Assembly (NCBI GenBank): GCA_024349245.1
Contig: JALDNG010000021.1
Span: 622,501-686,500 of the forward strand
DNA: 64,000 nucleotides
Direction: 5' to 3'
Source: Neodontobutis hainanensis
Lineage: Eukaryota > Chordata > Actinopteri > Gobiiformes > Odontobutidae
In this document: piece by piece, positions 24,901-36,900 of the stretch
Position numbering within the stretch: the first letter of the stretch is position 1
How the letters are laid out: each line of letters starts with the position of its first letter
Notes under the pieces: generated by a model
The model's input: only the letters and a program-made list of their open reading frames with translations
Told to the model about the DNA's origin: nothing
Database searches by the model: none
Program-made: the position numbers and the translations under genes

Positions 24901-27900
24901 CCGTCCTCACTCACGGGGCTATACCGCCCTCACTCACGGGGCTATACCGCCCTCACTCACGGGGCTATACCGTCCTCACTCACGAGGGTATACCGCCCTC
25001 ACTCACGGGGCTATACCGTCCTCACTCACGGGGCTATACCGCCCTCACTCACGAGGGTTATACCGTCCTCACTCACAGGGCTATACCGCCCTCACTCACG
25101 GGGCTATACCGCCCTCACTCACGAGGGTATACGTCCTCACTCACGAGGGTATACGTCCTCACTCACGAGGGTATACGCCCTCACTCACGAGGGTATACCG
25201 CCCTCACTCACGAGGGTATACGTCCTCACTCACAGGGCTATACCGCCCTCACTCACGAGGGTATACGTCCTCACTCACGAGGGTATACCGCCTCACTCAC
25301 GAGGGTATACGTCCTCACTCACAGGGCTATACCGCCCTCACTCACGAGGGTATACGTCCTCACTCACGAGGGTATACGCCCTCACTCACGAGGGTATACG
25401 TCCTCACTCACGAGGGTATACGCCCTCACTCACGAGGCTATACCGTCCTCACTCACGGGGCTATACCGTCCTCACTCACGAGGGTATACGTCCTCACTCA
25501 CGAGGGTATACGTCCTCACTCACGAGGGTATACGTCCTCACTCACGAGGGTATACGTCCTCACTCACAGGGCTATACCGCCCTCACTCACGAGGGTATAC
25601 GTCCTCACTCACGAGGGTATACCGCCCTCACTCACGGGCTAACGTCAAACATGTTTCAATAAAAAAACTATTTTCACAATGTCATGCAAGTTCAATACAA
25701 AAACAAAAATGTATATAACAGTAATGTGTGTTTTAATGTACATTAAAAAGAAAATAAAATAATCTAGTATTATGATGGATTTTTGAAAAGTCTGGGTCAA
25801 ACGACGTAAGTTCTTGGGCTCCTATCAAACTTTTTTAAACAAAAAGCTTTTATTATCTTATTTTATTAAATGCTATCGATTTCTGAGTTTGGCCCAATAA
25901 TACATTTCCACAGCAAAAGTATCACTAAAAACGAACAAAAGATCTTGGTGATACTTTTGTTGGTTTGTCGTCCACGTCTCTGAACGTTCTCCACGAGGCC
26001 TGCTTTCATTAGCTCGGCTCTGGAGGCTCCTAACTTCCTTCTTCCTGTTGTTTTTCTCCTTCACATCTCCTCATCGTCTCAATTCAAACTCCTCAAATAC
26101 AGCTCAGGTTTTATTCTTAAACAAAGGCATTCATTTTAGCTGTAACACTGGAAACTCTGATAATTACTTTTTTTTATAATTCACTTTATAAACGTCATTA
26201 AAGCAATATAATTTTGTTTTTCTCACATTTGTGCTTGAAATTTGACTAAGATTGAATTGTGTTGTGTGGAAATTCAACAAACCTTGAATTTGTGCTGTCT
26301 CTAAAATATAAAAAAGATGGCACCAAAAAGTGACATTATTTTTTGTTCCCGCTGCATTAAAATGTGCTTGTACAGCCCGGTTTGTAAAAAGAACTCCCAC
26401 AGCTTTCTCGTCTTTGTGTTGGACTGTCTCCACTTTATTCTGCGGCTGACACATGAATAATTGATGCCACAACTTTGCACTTTCCAGCCTCAGATGAATA
26501 TTTCAGTGTGGACAGAGGGAAACGTGCAGAGCAGTGATTGTACCTTTGTCAGACTGGCTTCAGGGAAAAACTGACTCCTGAGTGTGTTTTTATATAACTT
26601 TAGATAAATCTGTCACTCTGCAGCAGCCGACTGCACAGAGCGTTCTGAGGACCAAAACTTTTTCCTTTTGAGATCTGGGAAAGTCTTGGACTGAATTACT
26701 GTTGGAAAACGATTGTTTCTTTTCACTTTTGGTTTTATTTAATTCAATATAAAAGCATTGTTTGTTTTTTTTTAGCTGTAATCAATAGTTCTAAGACTCT
26801 TTTTGATGCTTTGTTAAAGTTTTCATTTTATTCCAAAAAACATATGTTTGTACCTCTTTGGCCCCGGTTTAGAAACAGGTTTAGTGGGTTTTCAGTTTCA
26901 GAGTTGAGAGAGTTGATCTAAACTCTGGGTCTGGACTTACTCCAAACATGACCTGATCTCTGCTAGATTTTTTTTTCTGACTCTGAGTTTATCTGAGCTT
27001 TTTGATCAATAAAAAAAAAAGTCAGGCTTTTAAAGTTTTTATTTTTTATTTTTTTTAGAGACGTTTACAAGTTACCAGAAACAAAATATTAAAAGAAATC
27101 TCACAAATGTAGGGGTCGGTTCCTCCTCTTGAGATTAAACAGGGCCTTTATGAACCTTTAACAAACTTCTCAAGTGTGTTCCCAAAAGTACAAAGTTTTA
27201 CTGTTAACGATATACATCCTGTAGTACTTGACCTCCAGGCTCTAAGGTCACACACTTTATTCACCTTTTCCATCTTCCAGTCCTTTCTGTGAGCTGCTGG
27301 GTTTAGTTCAGTGTCTTGTTTGTGGTGTTTCCAGGTTTGCGACGTTGGAGAGCAGCGGCCTTCTCTTTTACAACGGACGCTTCAACGAGAAACATGACTT
27401 CATCGCTCTGGAGATTCAGGACGGACAAGTGGTGCTGAAATACTCCACTGGTAACGTCTCCTCCCTCGTCTTTAAGAGCCCCAGTCGGTTTGGGTCCTGC
27501 GTGTGGGTGTTAGTAATAATGTGTCTGCCCTCAGGTGAGTCGTCCACTCAGGTGAGCCCCTTCGTTCCCGGAGGAGTGAGCGACGGGAACTGGCACACGG
27601 TCCACATCCGCTACTACAACAAGGTCAGTCTAACCCTTCTTTGAACCGTTCCTGTTCATATGCATCTAAATTCAGACGACGTGCTCCGATGAGAGCTCCG
27701 TTAAACGTCAGTAAATGCAAATAAACTTATTTTTTTTAAAGAATTTTTTTCACTGTTTGTGTTTGCTTTCTTAGTAAATTATTTTATTGCGCAATTAACT
27801 AGTGTTAGAAAAGTGACATTAAAAGTAATTTGAGTTATTGTGTTAAGCCCTAATAATAACTTTTAACGGCTTCTTAAAAGTATTTTATTAAGACTTGAAA

Positions 27901-30900
27901 CCATATCTCATCCTGATTATCGTTACTTTCTAGAGTTAAGAGACATTTCTTAAATCCATTGGCTTGTAATAGCTTCTTCTTCTTACTATTTTTTCCTAGA
28001 ACTGGGTATTGGGTTTTGTAAGGCACTGGAAGTCCGAGTACAATTCATTTGCTGCGTAATCCAAAAAGTTTAAAGACAAGATAAAATAGATGGAAACATT
28101 TACAATTAGAAAAATGTTTAAAAGTTTAATATAGAAAATATATTTTTCTTTATGTCTCTGGATATAGTCACTGTATAAATTATAATTACCAAGTTTGGAT
28201 ATTTATTATGCTGCGGAGTTGTTCACCAGCAGTCATAGATAAAAGCACTTTCCCTTCACACATTTATATTTGTGTTGTTCTGTTCTCAGCCGGCTTTCCG
28301 CTCTGTGAGTATGGTTCATCTGCAGCTCGTCACAAACACCTCTCTCCTGTCTTTAACTCTCCATCTGTTTTCCTCCTTAACTCTAGCAGTAGAGCCTCAC
28401 AGTGTTAGTCGTAGAGTCTGTCAGTGTCTCGTGTTTCTTTGTTCTATTTCCGATCCGGACAGTTCCTCGTGTTAATAATTCAACAGACAGAAACATGACA
28501 GTCCCAGAATATCTCTCCCCTCGTCCCAAAAGTAAAACAAAAGTAAGTCAGAGAAGCACAACAGCTCCATAGAATAATAGCATATTTTACTTTTGGGAAG
28601 CTTCAAAGTGATTTTAAAACTATTTGAGGCCAGTGTTGAAGACTCAAGACCAGTTTAAAGACCACTTTGTGAAGGTTTTGTCTTAGAGACAAGCTTTTCT
28701 TTGAATGCTCCAAAAAAAATTTATATAAAAACTATGGCTCCTGAACTGGGGCCTCATTTTTAGAAAGTTCTTCTAAAAATGTGAACCAAAAGCAAAAATG
28801 AAGGGCCCCAGTGCAGGATTTTCTTAAGGAACTCTAAAGCTAAGCATGGCACAAACTTCAAACAAAAAAGGACAAAACATATTGAACCCTAAAAGAATCT
28901 TACCCAAATGTTTTACCCCAAAAAAACAGAGGTAGAGTAGAGCCACAGACGCTTTGGGCCAGCGTTATGTCCAATAGTCACCGCTTTAATAGCCACGTTA
29001 TTAAACCTGCTTTTGAAACTACACTGCCCTCCACAATATGGCTTTGATGCTAATGCTATTTTACCGCCGGTCTTGGTCAAACAATCCGTCTCAGTTTTGA
29101 CTTGGTTTTGATTAATGATCAAAAAGAGTCAGTGTAACATCGTCTAATCCTAACCCCATGACTTTCTCCAAGTTTTAACCTAATCCTGGATCTGACCTCT
29201 GTGTGCGACCTGAGACCATGTACTTCTCTAGACACACTATATTCATCTGTTTTAAAGCCTTGTGTGTCTTGGTTTTAGCCACGGCGTAGTGCGATCGGAG
29301 AGGCCCAGGGACCGTCCGATGAGAAGATGGCCGTGGTGAGCGTGGACGACTGTGACACGGCTCTGTCGCTGAGATTCGGGACGCAGCTCGGGAACTACAC
29401 CTGTGCAGCGCAGGGCAAACAGACCAGCAGCAAGAAGTGAGAAGTTACTCGTTTTTTAATTAGTCTTGAAATAGATTATGCCGCCACTATGATTGCATTT
29501 TCTTAGGCCTTGATTAAGGTTTGTGCGATGGTCGTTCAGTTTCTGTCGACACTGAGCTCTGTCAAACAAACCAAACGCAGTATTTATTCATCTTTTATTG
29601 GGAAGAGAAGAGCTAAAGCTGTTGTAGCTGTTTTCATTTAGCCTCCTATAAAAAGGTTAATACTTGACTAATTTGTGTCAAAAGAAATCTGATCTTTTCC
29701 ATTTACGGCAAAAAGGCCAAGAAAGGTGTGCATCATCTAACCATAAGAACCATGTCCACGACACAGAAGGATTTTGTATTCCTCTAATGAGCCTCTGTGC
29801 TGTATTTTCGACGCTCCAGCAGCTCGAGCAGCACAATAATGTGGTAAAACATGATTTAATGAGGATTTATGAAGTCTAATCTGGGCAAATCCTGCTCAGA
29901 CTTTCTCCAGAGCCGGCACAGTTCCAGTGAATTATCGTCGCTGAATAAACACAAGAATAACTGAGAATTGAGAAAGGGCTGCAAATGTTGCTCTAATAAA
30001 CTTCTGGAAGGACACAGACAGAAAAATCCTCCAAACACCAAACCTGTCAGTTTTTTTCACTTTGTTGTTCCTCTCTGTGTCATGTTCGTCCTTGTCAGGA
30101 GGTAAATTAGACATATTTTCTCTGTTGGGAGCGTCCTGTCACTGCTCAAACCAAACTCAATGAAGCTCAAAGATAAAGGAAAACGAGGACGCAGCTTCTT
30201 CCATTAATGTCTTCATCTGCATCAAAACAGTTCTTTTGTCTGACTTCTGTTGCGTTTATTTCCAGTGTTGGCTGTAGTTAGTACTATTTAACTCTTACTT
30301 CCTCTCTAACTGGATGTGAAGGTGTTCTTTAGTGTCTTTTCGAATCAAAGTGGCTCATCCAACACAAAATAGAACAGTGTTTCTTCTTGCTCTGGTCCTG
30401 AGTACGTTCTTGTTTATACTTTTTTAAACTTGAATCAGTCTTGACGTCCTAGTTCTGGTTTTGTCATTGTTTTATTTATTTATATTTTATATATTAGTCC
30501 CAAAGAAAGAGGGAGTCTCCACCAACAGGTGTTTCTGAAGTTTGAAACCCCTCTTGTTTTGTCCTCTCAGATCTCTGGACCTGACTGGCCCCTTGTTCCT
30601 CGGCGGCGTTCCCAACGTTCCTGACAACTTCCCGTTCGGCTCCCGTGAGTTTATCGGCTGCATGAAGGAGCTGCACATCGACAACAAGCCTCTGGACATG
30701 GCTGCGTTTATCGCCAACAACGGCACCGTCCCGGGTCAGACCTCGCTCCAGTGAATGAGCCCCTAAACCGGCTCAGATCTGGCTTCTGACGTCTCTGTGT
30801 CCCTGGTTTTGTTCAGGCTGCAGTGCCAAGCTGTCCTTCTGTAAGTCCAACCCGTGTCAGAACGGAGGAACCTGCAGCGTGAGCTGGGAGACCTTCTCCT

Positions 30901-33900
30901 GTGACTGCCCCCTAGGGTTCGGAGGGAAGGACTGCAGCCACGGTGAAGAGTTATTACAGAATTATTAACGCAACACATAATGTTGCCATAATAATAAGGT
31001 TTTCAACATTAGGAAGCTTTTTCAGGTGGTCACAATCTCAATCAGGACTGAAAACGCCAAAGGACCAAATGAAAGCTAAAACCAGGGCTTAATTTAGCTC
31101 TGAGCCTAGGTTAAAACTAGAACTAATCTAGGACTTAGTTGAGACTAAAACTAGGAATAAATCAACCAGAAGACAGGACCAAACCCAGGGCTAAACTATA
31201 ATGTAAGTAAAATTAAAACCATAGCTATTCAGAGATTAAATCATGGTTAATCCAGGGCTAAAAACAGAAATACACCAGGCCCAGACTAACGTTAGAACCA
31301 GGACTAAATCAGGGCTAAGCCAGGATTGGATAATGCTAGGAGGAAAGCAGGACTTGATAAAGGTTTGCAAAGTCCCAATTTATTTTCTAAAATCCAAATG
31401 TTTGACACTGAAGCTTTCCTTTAGGATTAGGTTTTGCAGAAGTCAGTAAAAAACCTGTTGGGGATCAACACTGGGTCTGTCACTGACACAATGAGAAATG
31501 TCACCACAGAGACCATAAATCTTTAAAATGCCTTTACTTTTTCATATTTTCATATTCATCTTTAATGTTCATCTTAACCCCTTTTCCACCATATCTGAGC
31601 GACTCTGAGACGACAGCTGTGTTTTATTAGTACGAGTGAAATCATGAGGGAGATTAAGTTTAAAGTCTCGTGTTCCTTGCGCTGCAGTGATGCCCCACCC
31701 TCACAGGTTCCTGGGCCACAGCGCTCTCTGGTGGGACCTGAAGAACGACGTCACCATCTCCACACCCTGGTACCTGGGGCTGGTCTTCAGGACGAGAGCC
31801 AGAGACGGGACTCTGCTGCAGGCTCAGGCCGGACAGTACACCAGCCTCGTCTTCCAGGTCAGACTCTAGTCCAGACTTTTACTACTAAAACCAGGACTAA
31901 ACCAGGACTTAACCAGGTCTAAACTAGGTCTAAACCAGGACTAAACCAGGTTTAAACCAGGGCTAAAGCAGGACTAAACCAGGACTAAACCAGGACTAAA
32001 CCAGGGCTAAAGCAGGACTAAACCAGGTCTAAACCAGGACTTAACCAGATCTACTTAAGGACAATAACCCAGGTCTAAACCAGGTCTAAACCAGGATTAA
32101 ACTAGGATTTAATGAGGACCAAACCTGAAACAGAGGTTAAACCTAGAACACAAGCAGGATTGTTGATTACTGATGCCCCTCCGTGTGTCTGTCCAGGTGG
32201 TGAGTGGTCAGCTGGTCTTCTCCGTGACCCGCGGAGCCACTCGTCCGGTCCGGTTACGTCTGGACCAGGTGTTGGTGGCGGACGGACGATGGCACGACCT
32301 GCAGCTGGAGCTCAGAGACGTACGCAGCGGCCGAGAGACCAGATACGTGGCTACGCTCAGGCTGGACTTCGGACTCTATCAGGTCAGACTGCAGGAGTGT
32401 TTGATATTTACTCGGTAGGTTAGATGTAGATTTATACTGCAGGAATGTTTGATATTTACTCGGTAGGTTAGATGTAGATTTATACTGCAGGAATGTTTGA
32501 TATTTACTCGGTAGGTTAGATGTAGATTTATACTGCAGGAATGTTTGATATTTACTCGGTAGGTTAGATGTAGATTTATACTGCAGGAATGTTTGATATT
32601 TACTCGGTAGGTTAGATGTAGATTTATACTGCAGGAATGTTTGATATTTACTCGGTAGGTTAGATGTAGATTTATACTGCAGGAATGTTTGAGATTTACT
32701 CGGTAGGTTAGATGCAGATTTATACTGCAGGAATGTTTGATATTTACTCGGTAGGTTAGATGTAGATTTATACTGCAGGAATGTTTGATATTTACTCGGT
32801 AGGTTAGATGTAGATTTATACTGCAGGAATGTTTGATATTTACTCGGTAGGTTAGATGTAGATTTATACTGCAGGAATGTTTGATATTTACTCGGTAGGT
32901 TAGATGTAGATTTATACTGCAGGAATGTTTGAGATTTACTCGGTAGGTTAGATGTAGATTTATACTGCAGGCATGTTTGATATTTACTCGGTAGGTTAGA
33001 TGCAGATTTATACTGCAGGAATGTTTGATATTTACTCGGTAGGTTAGATGCAGATTTATACTGCAGGAGTGTTTGATATTTACTCGGTAGGTTAGATGCA
33101 GATTTATACTGCAGGAATGTTTGATATTTACTCGGTAGGTTAGATGTAGATTTATACTGCAGGAGTGTTTGAGATTTACTCGGTAGGTTAGATGCAGATT
33201 TATACTGCAGGAATGTTTGATATTTACTCGGTAGGTTAGATGCAGATTTATACTGCAGGAATGTTTGATATTTACTCGGTAGGTTAGATGCAGATTTATA
33301 CTGCAGGAATGTTTGATATTTACTCGGTAGGTTAGATGCAGATTTATACTGCAGGAGTGTTTGATATTTACTCGGTAGGTTAGATGTAGATTTATACTGC
33401 AGGAATGTTTGATATTTACTCGGTAGGTTAGATGTAGATTTATACTGCAGGAATGTTTGATATTTACTCGGTAGGTTAGATGCAGATTTATACTGCAGGA
33501 ATGTTTGATATTTACTCGGTAGGTTAGATGTAGATTTATACTGCAGGAATGTTTGAGATTTACTCGGTAGGTTAGATGTAGATTTATACTGCAGGAGTGT
33601 TTGATATTTACTCGGTAGGTTAGATGCAGATTTATACTGCAGGAGTGTTTGATATTTACTCGGTAGGTTAGATGCAGATTTATACTGCAGGAATGTTTGA
33701 TATTTACTCGGTAGGTTAGATGCAGATTTATACTGCAGGAGTGTTTGATATTTACTCGGTAGGTTAGATGCAGATTTATACTGCAGGAATGTTTGATATT
33801 TACTCGGTAGGTTAGATGTAGATTTATACTGCAGGAATGTTTGATATTTACTCGGTAGGTTAGATGCAGATTTATACTGCAGGAATGTTTGATATTTACT

Positions 33901-36900
33901 CGGTAGGTTAGATGTAGATTTATACTGCAGGAATGTTTGATATTCACTCGGTACGTTAGATGTAGATTTATACTGCAGGAATGTTTGATATTTACTCGGT
34001 AGGTTAGATGTAGATTTATACTGCAGGAATGTTTGATATTTACTCGGTAGGTTAGATGTAGATTTATACTGCAGGAATGTTTGATATTTACTCGGTAGGT
34101 TAGATGTAGATTTATACTGCAGGAATGTTTGATATTTACTCGGTAGGTTAGATGTAGATTTATACTGCAGGAATGTTTGAGATTTACTCGGTAGGTTAGA
34201 TGTAGATTTATACTGCAGGAATGTTTGAGATTTACTCGGTAGGTTAGATGTAGATTTATACTGCAGGAGTGTTTGATATTTACTCGGTAGGTTAGATGCA
34301 GATTTATACTGCAGGAATGTTTGATATTTACTCAGTAGGTTAGATGCAGATTTATACTGCAGGAATGTTTGAGATTTACTCGGTAGGTTAGATGTAGATT
34401 TATACTGCAGGAATGTTTGATATTTACTCGGTAGGTTAGATGTAGATTTATACTGCAGGAGTATTTGATATTTACTCGGTAGGTTAGATGTAGATTTATA
34501 CTGCAGGAATGTTTGAGATTTACTCGGTAGGTTAGATGTAGATTTATACTGCAGGAATGTTTGATATTTACTCGGTAGGTTAGATGTAGATTTATACTGC
34601 AGGAATGTTTGATATTTACTCGGTAGGTTAGATGTAGATTTATACTGCAGGAATGTTTGATATTTACTACAGGTTAGATGTAGATTTATACTGCAGGCAT
34701 GTTTGATATTTACTCGGTAGGTTAGATGTAGATTTATACTGCAGGAATGTTTGATATTTACTCGGTAGGTTAGATGTAGATTTATACTGCAGGAATGTTT
34801 GATATTTACTACAGGTTAGATGTAGATTTATACTGCAGGCATGTTTGATATTTACTCGGTAGGTAAGATGCAGATTTATACTGCAGGAATGTTTGATATT
34901 TACTCGGTAGGTTAGATGTAGATTTATACTGCAGGCATGTTTGATATTTACTCGGTAGGTTAGATGTAGATTTATACTGCAGGAATGTTTGATATTTACT
35001 CGGTAGGTTAGATGTAGATTTATACTGCAGGAATGTTTGAGATTTACTCGGTAGGTTAGATGTAGATTTATACTGCAGGCATGTTTGATATTTACTCGGT
35101 AGGTTAGATGTAGATTTATACTGCAGGAATGTTTGATATTTACTCGGTAGGTTAGATGTAGATGAAGATACACAGTGGTTTTAGGAAAGGCTTTGTTATA
35201 CTGTATAACCCTTTTTGTCTTTTCCTGTGGACTTCAGGGCACAGTGATCGTTGGAAATGACATCCACGGATTAAAAGTGAAACACCTTCACGTGGGAGGA
35301 GTCCTGGGATCTGGAGAAGTGACCAATGGGATCAAAGGATGTATCCAGGTGAGAATATCACCGCAATTACTCCTTTATTTCACCATAACATGTCCCAAAC
35401 TATCTAATCTGACGTGTCTCAGGCAGTGTTTACTATATACTGTATGTGTTTAAGGAAGTCAAACATACATTTCCACTTTTTACATTTAAAGTACAAAGAC
35501 AAGTATGTAATCTCTCACAGTGCACTACCGCGAGTCCTCAAAAATGTCCGACAGCTCTTAAATACAGTGTTTACCTCCTTCAGGGCGTCCGGTTGGGGGT
35601 GCGTCCCGACTCCCCTCCGCTGCCGAAGCCGTCCCGTTCGGTGAAGGTGGAGAGCGGGTGTAACGTGGGGAACCCCTGTGTGTCGTCTCCATGTCCCGCC
35701 CACTCCCGCTGCACCGACCAATGGGAGAAGCACAGCTGCGTCTGCGAAGCAGGTACATCTCCGTTTAACCATTTACAAAAAAACCTCCCACTATGAGCTG
35801 TACAGTCACACTTTCACAGACCCAGCACAGACATCACATTTAGGTAGAGCAGTCGTCCTTCAACCGGAAGGTAGGCGGTTCGATTCCCACTCTCCCCACA
35901 GTTCAGACTGTCGTTGTGTCCTTGGGCAAGACACTTAACCCACCTTGCCTCCAGTGCCGCAGCTCTGGTGTGTGAATGCGAGAATGTTTGGAGGGTGGAG
36001 AGTCTGTAGGCGCAAAATGGCTGCCACGTCTCCACCACCAGTGTGTGACTGAGGAGTGAAGGAATAATGGACTCTGTAAAGCGCTTTGAGCCTTGAAAAC
36101 GCGATATATAAAAACCAATCCATTATTAACAGTGAGACAAAAATCTTCCTCTTCAACAACAAGGACATACAAGATTTGTAGAAACATGTATTAGGGGTGT
36201 AAGTGGTATGTGTGAACAAAGCTTTAGTCCAGATTATGAGCGCACGAACCTGAAAAGAGTGGGATTTTACAGTCTCCTCTTTTGGATGTAATACAAGTCT
36301 GTTTTCAGAAGCTAGTTTCACAGAAGCAGCAGAAGAAGTGAGTCAAGACCACATGGACCAAGACCAAGTCATGAGCAGAGTTTGGTGAAGAAGACAGAGT
36401 TATAACAAGATTTTTTTAATTAAGTATAAAATGATGGGGTGAGGATGAGGTTTTCAATCAAAGAAAGACAATTATTCCATTTGTGTTCTTGGCTGGTCTT
36501 GACAACAGGACAAGAGCGAGTGAAAATGAGTTTAAGACCTCGTCAAACTGGAGAGAGTGAAAACCAGCTAAACTGCCTCTTATACTTTTTGTAAAAACAA
36601 AAAGTCTTCTGTTTTTAGGCAGAAATTCACAAGATACAAGCATAAAATGTTCTTGGCGCTCAAAGTCAAAATTTTAATCAGATGCTAAAATATTCCAGAA
36701 AAGTAGTTTAAGAAGCAGAAGGTTTCTCAGGAACAGGTCACAACTAAAACTTCAGCTTCGTGCTTTTAAGGTTTGAAATAGTAAAACATAAGGCCAAAGG
36801 AGGAAAAGAATAATGCAATGAGTATTCATATAAACCTGAGTAAGTAGAGTCTGATAATTACCCTGTTATTACCTCTGTAGTCAGTCTAGTCGTGCTGTGA

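Larger units (their letters stand above)
22530..27334 (+). other. Intron W3
   Basis: 4.8 kb, AT-rich. Main content is the 22/23-bp array at 24810-25640, a cluster of RFX-like half-sites at 24071-24128 and a CTCF-like motif at 24504-24517. Nothing recognisable in 22540-24060 or 25680-27330 apart from T and A runs. Confidence 0.8.

Noticed and set aside
24757..25718. 301- and 312-codon ORFs (SLTRVY/PHSRGYT repeats)
   Set aside because: Both lie in the 22/23-bp minisatellite in two frames; no evidence of selection on either.
32379..35173. 522- and 168-codon minus-strand ORFs with a 16-residue repeat
   Set aside because: Direct product of the 48-bp satellite. Breaks coincide with array irregularities.
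32383..35237. CRISPR array (regular direct repeats)
   Set aside because: Units are contiguous without unique spacers, and the context is a vertebrate intron.
35842..35915. Functional tRNA gene at the second SINE
   Set aside because: A good B box only; the A box is degenerate and the sequence continues into SINE core and LINE-like tail.
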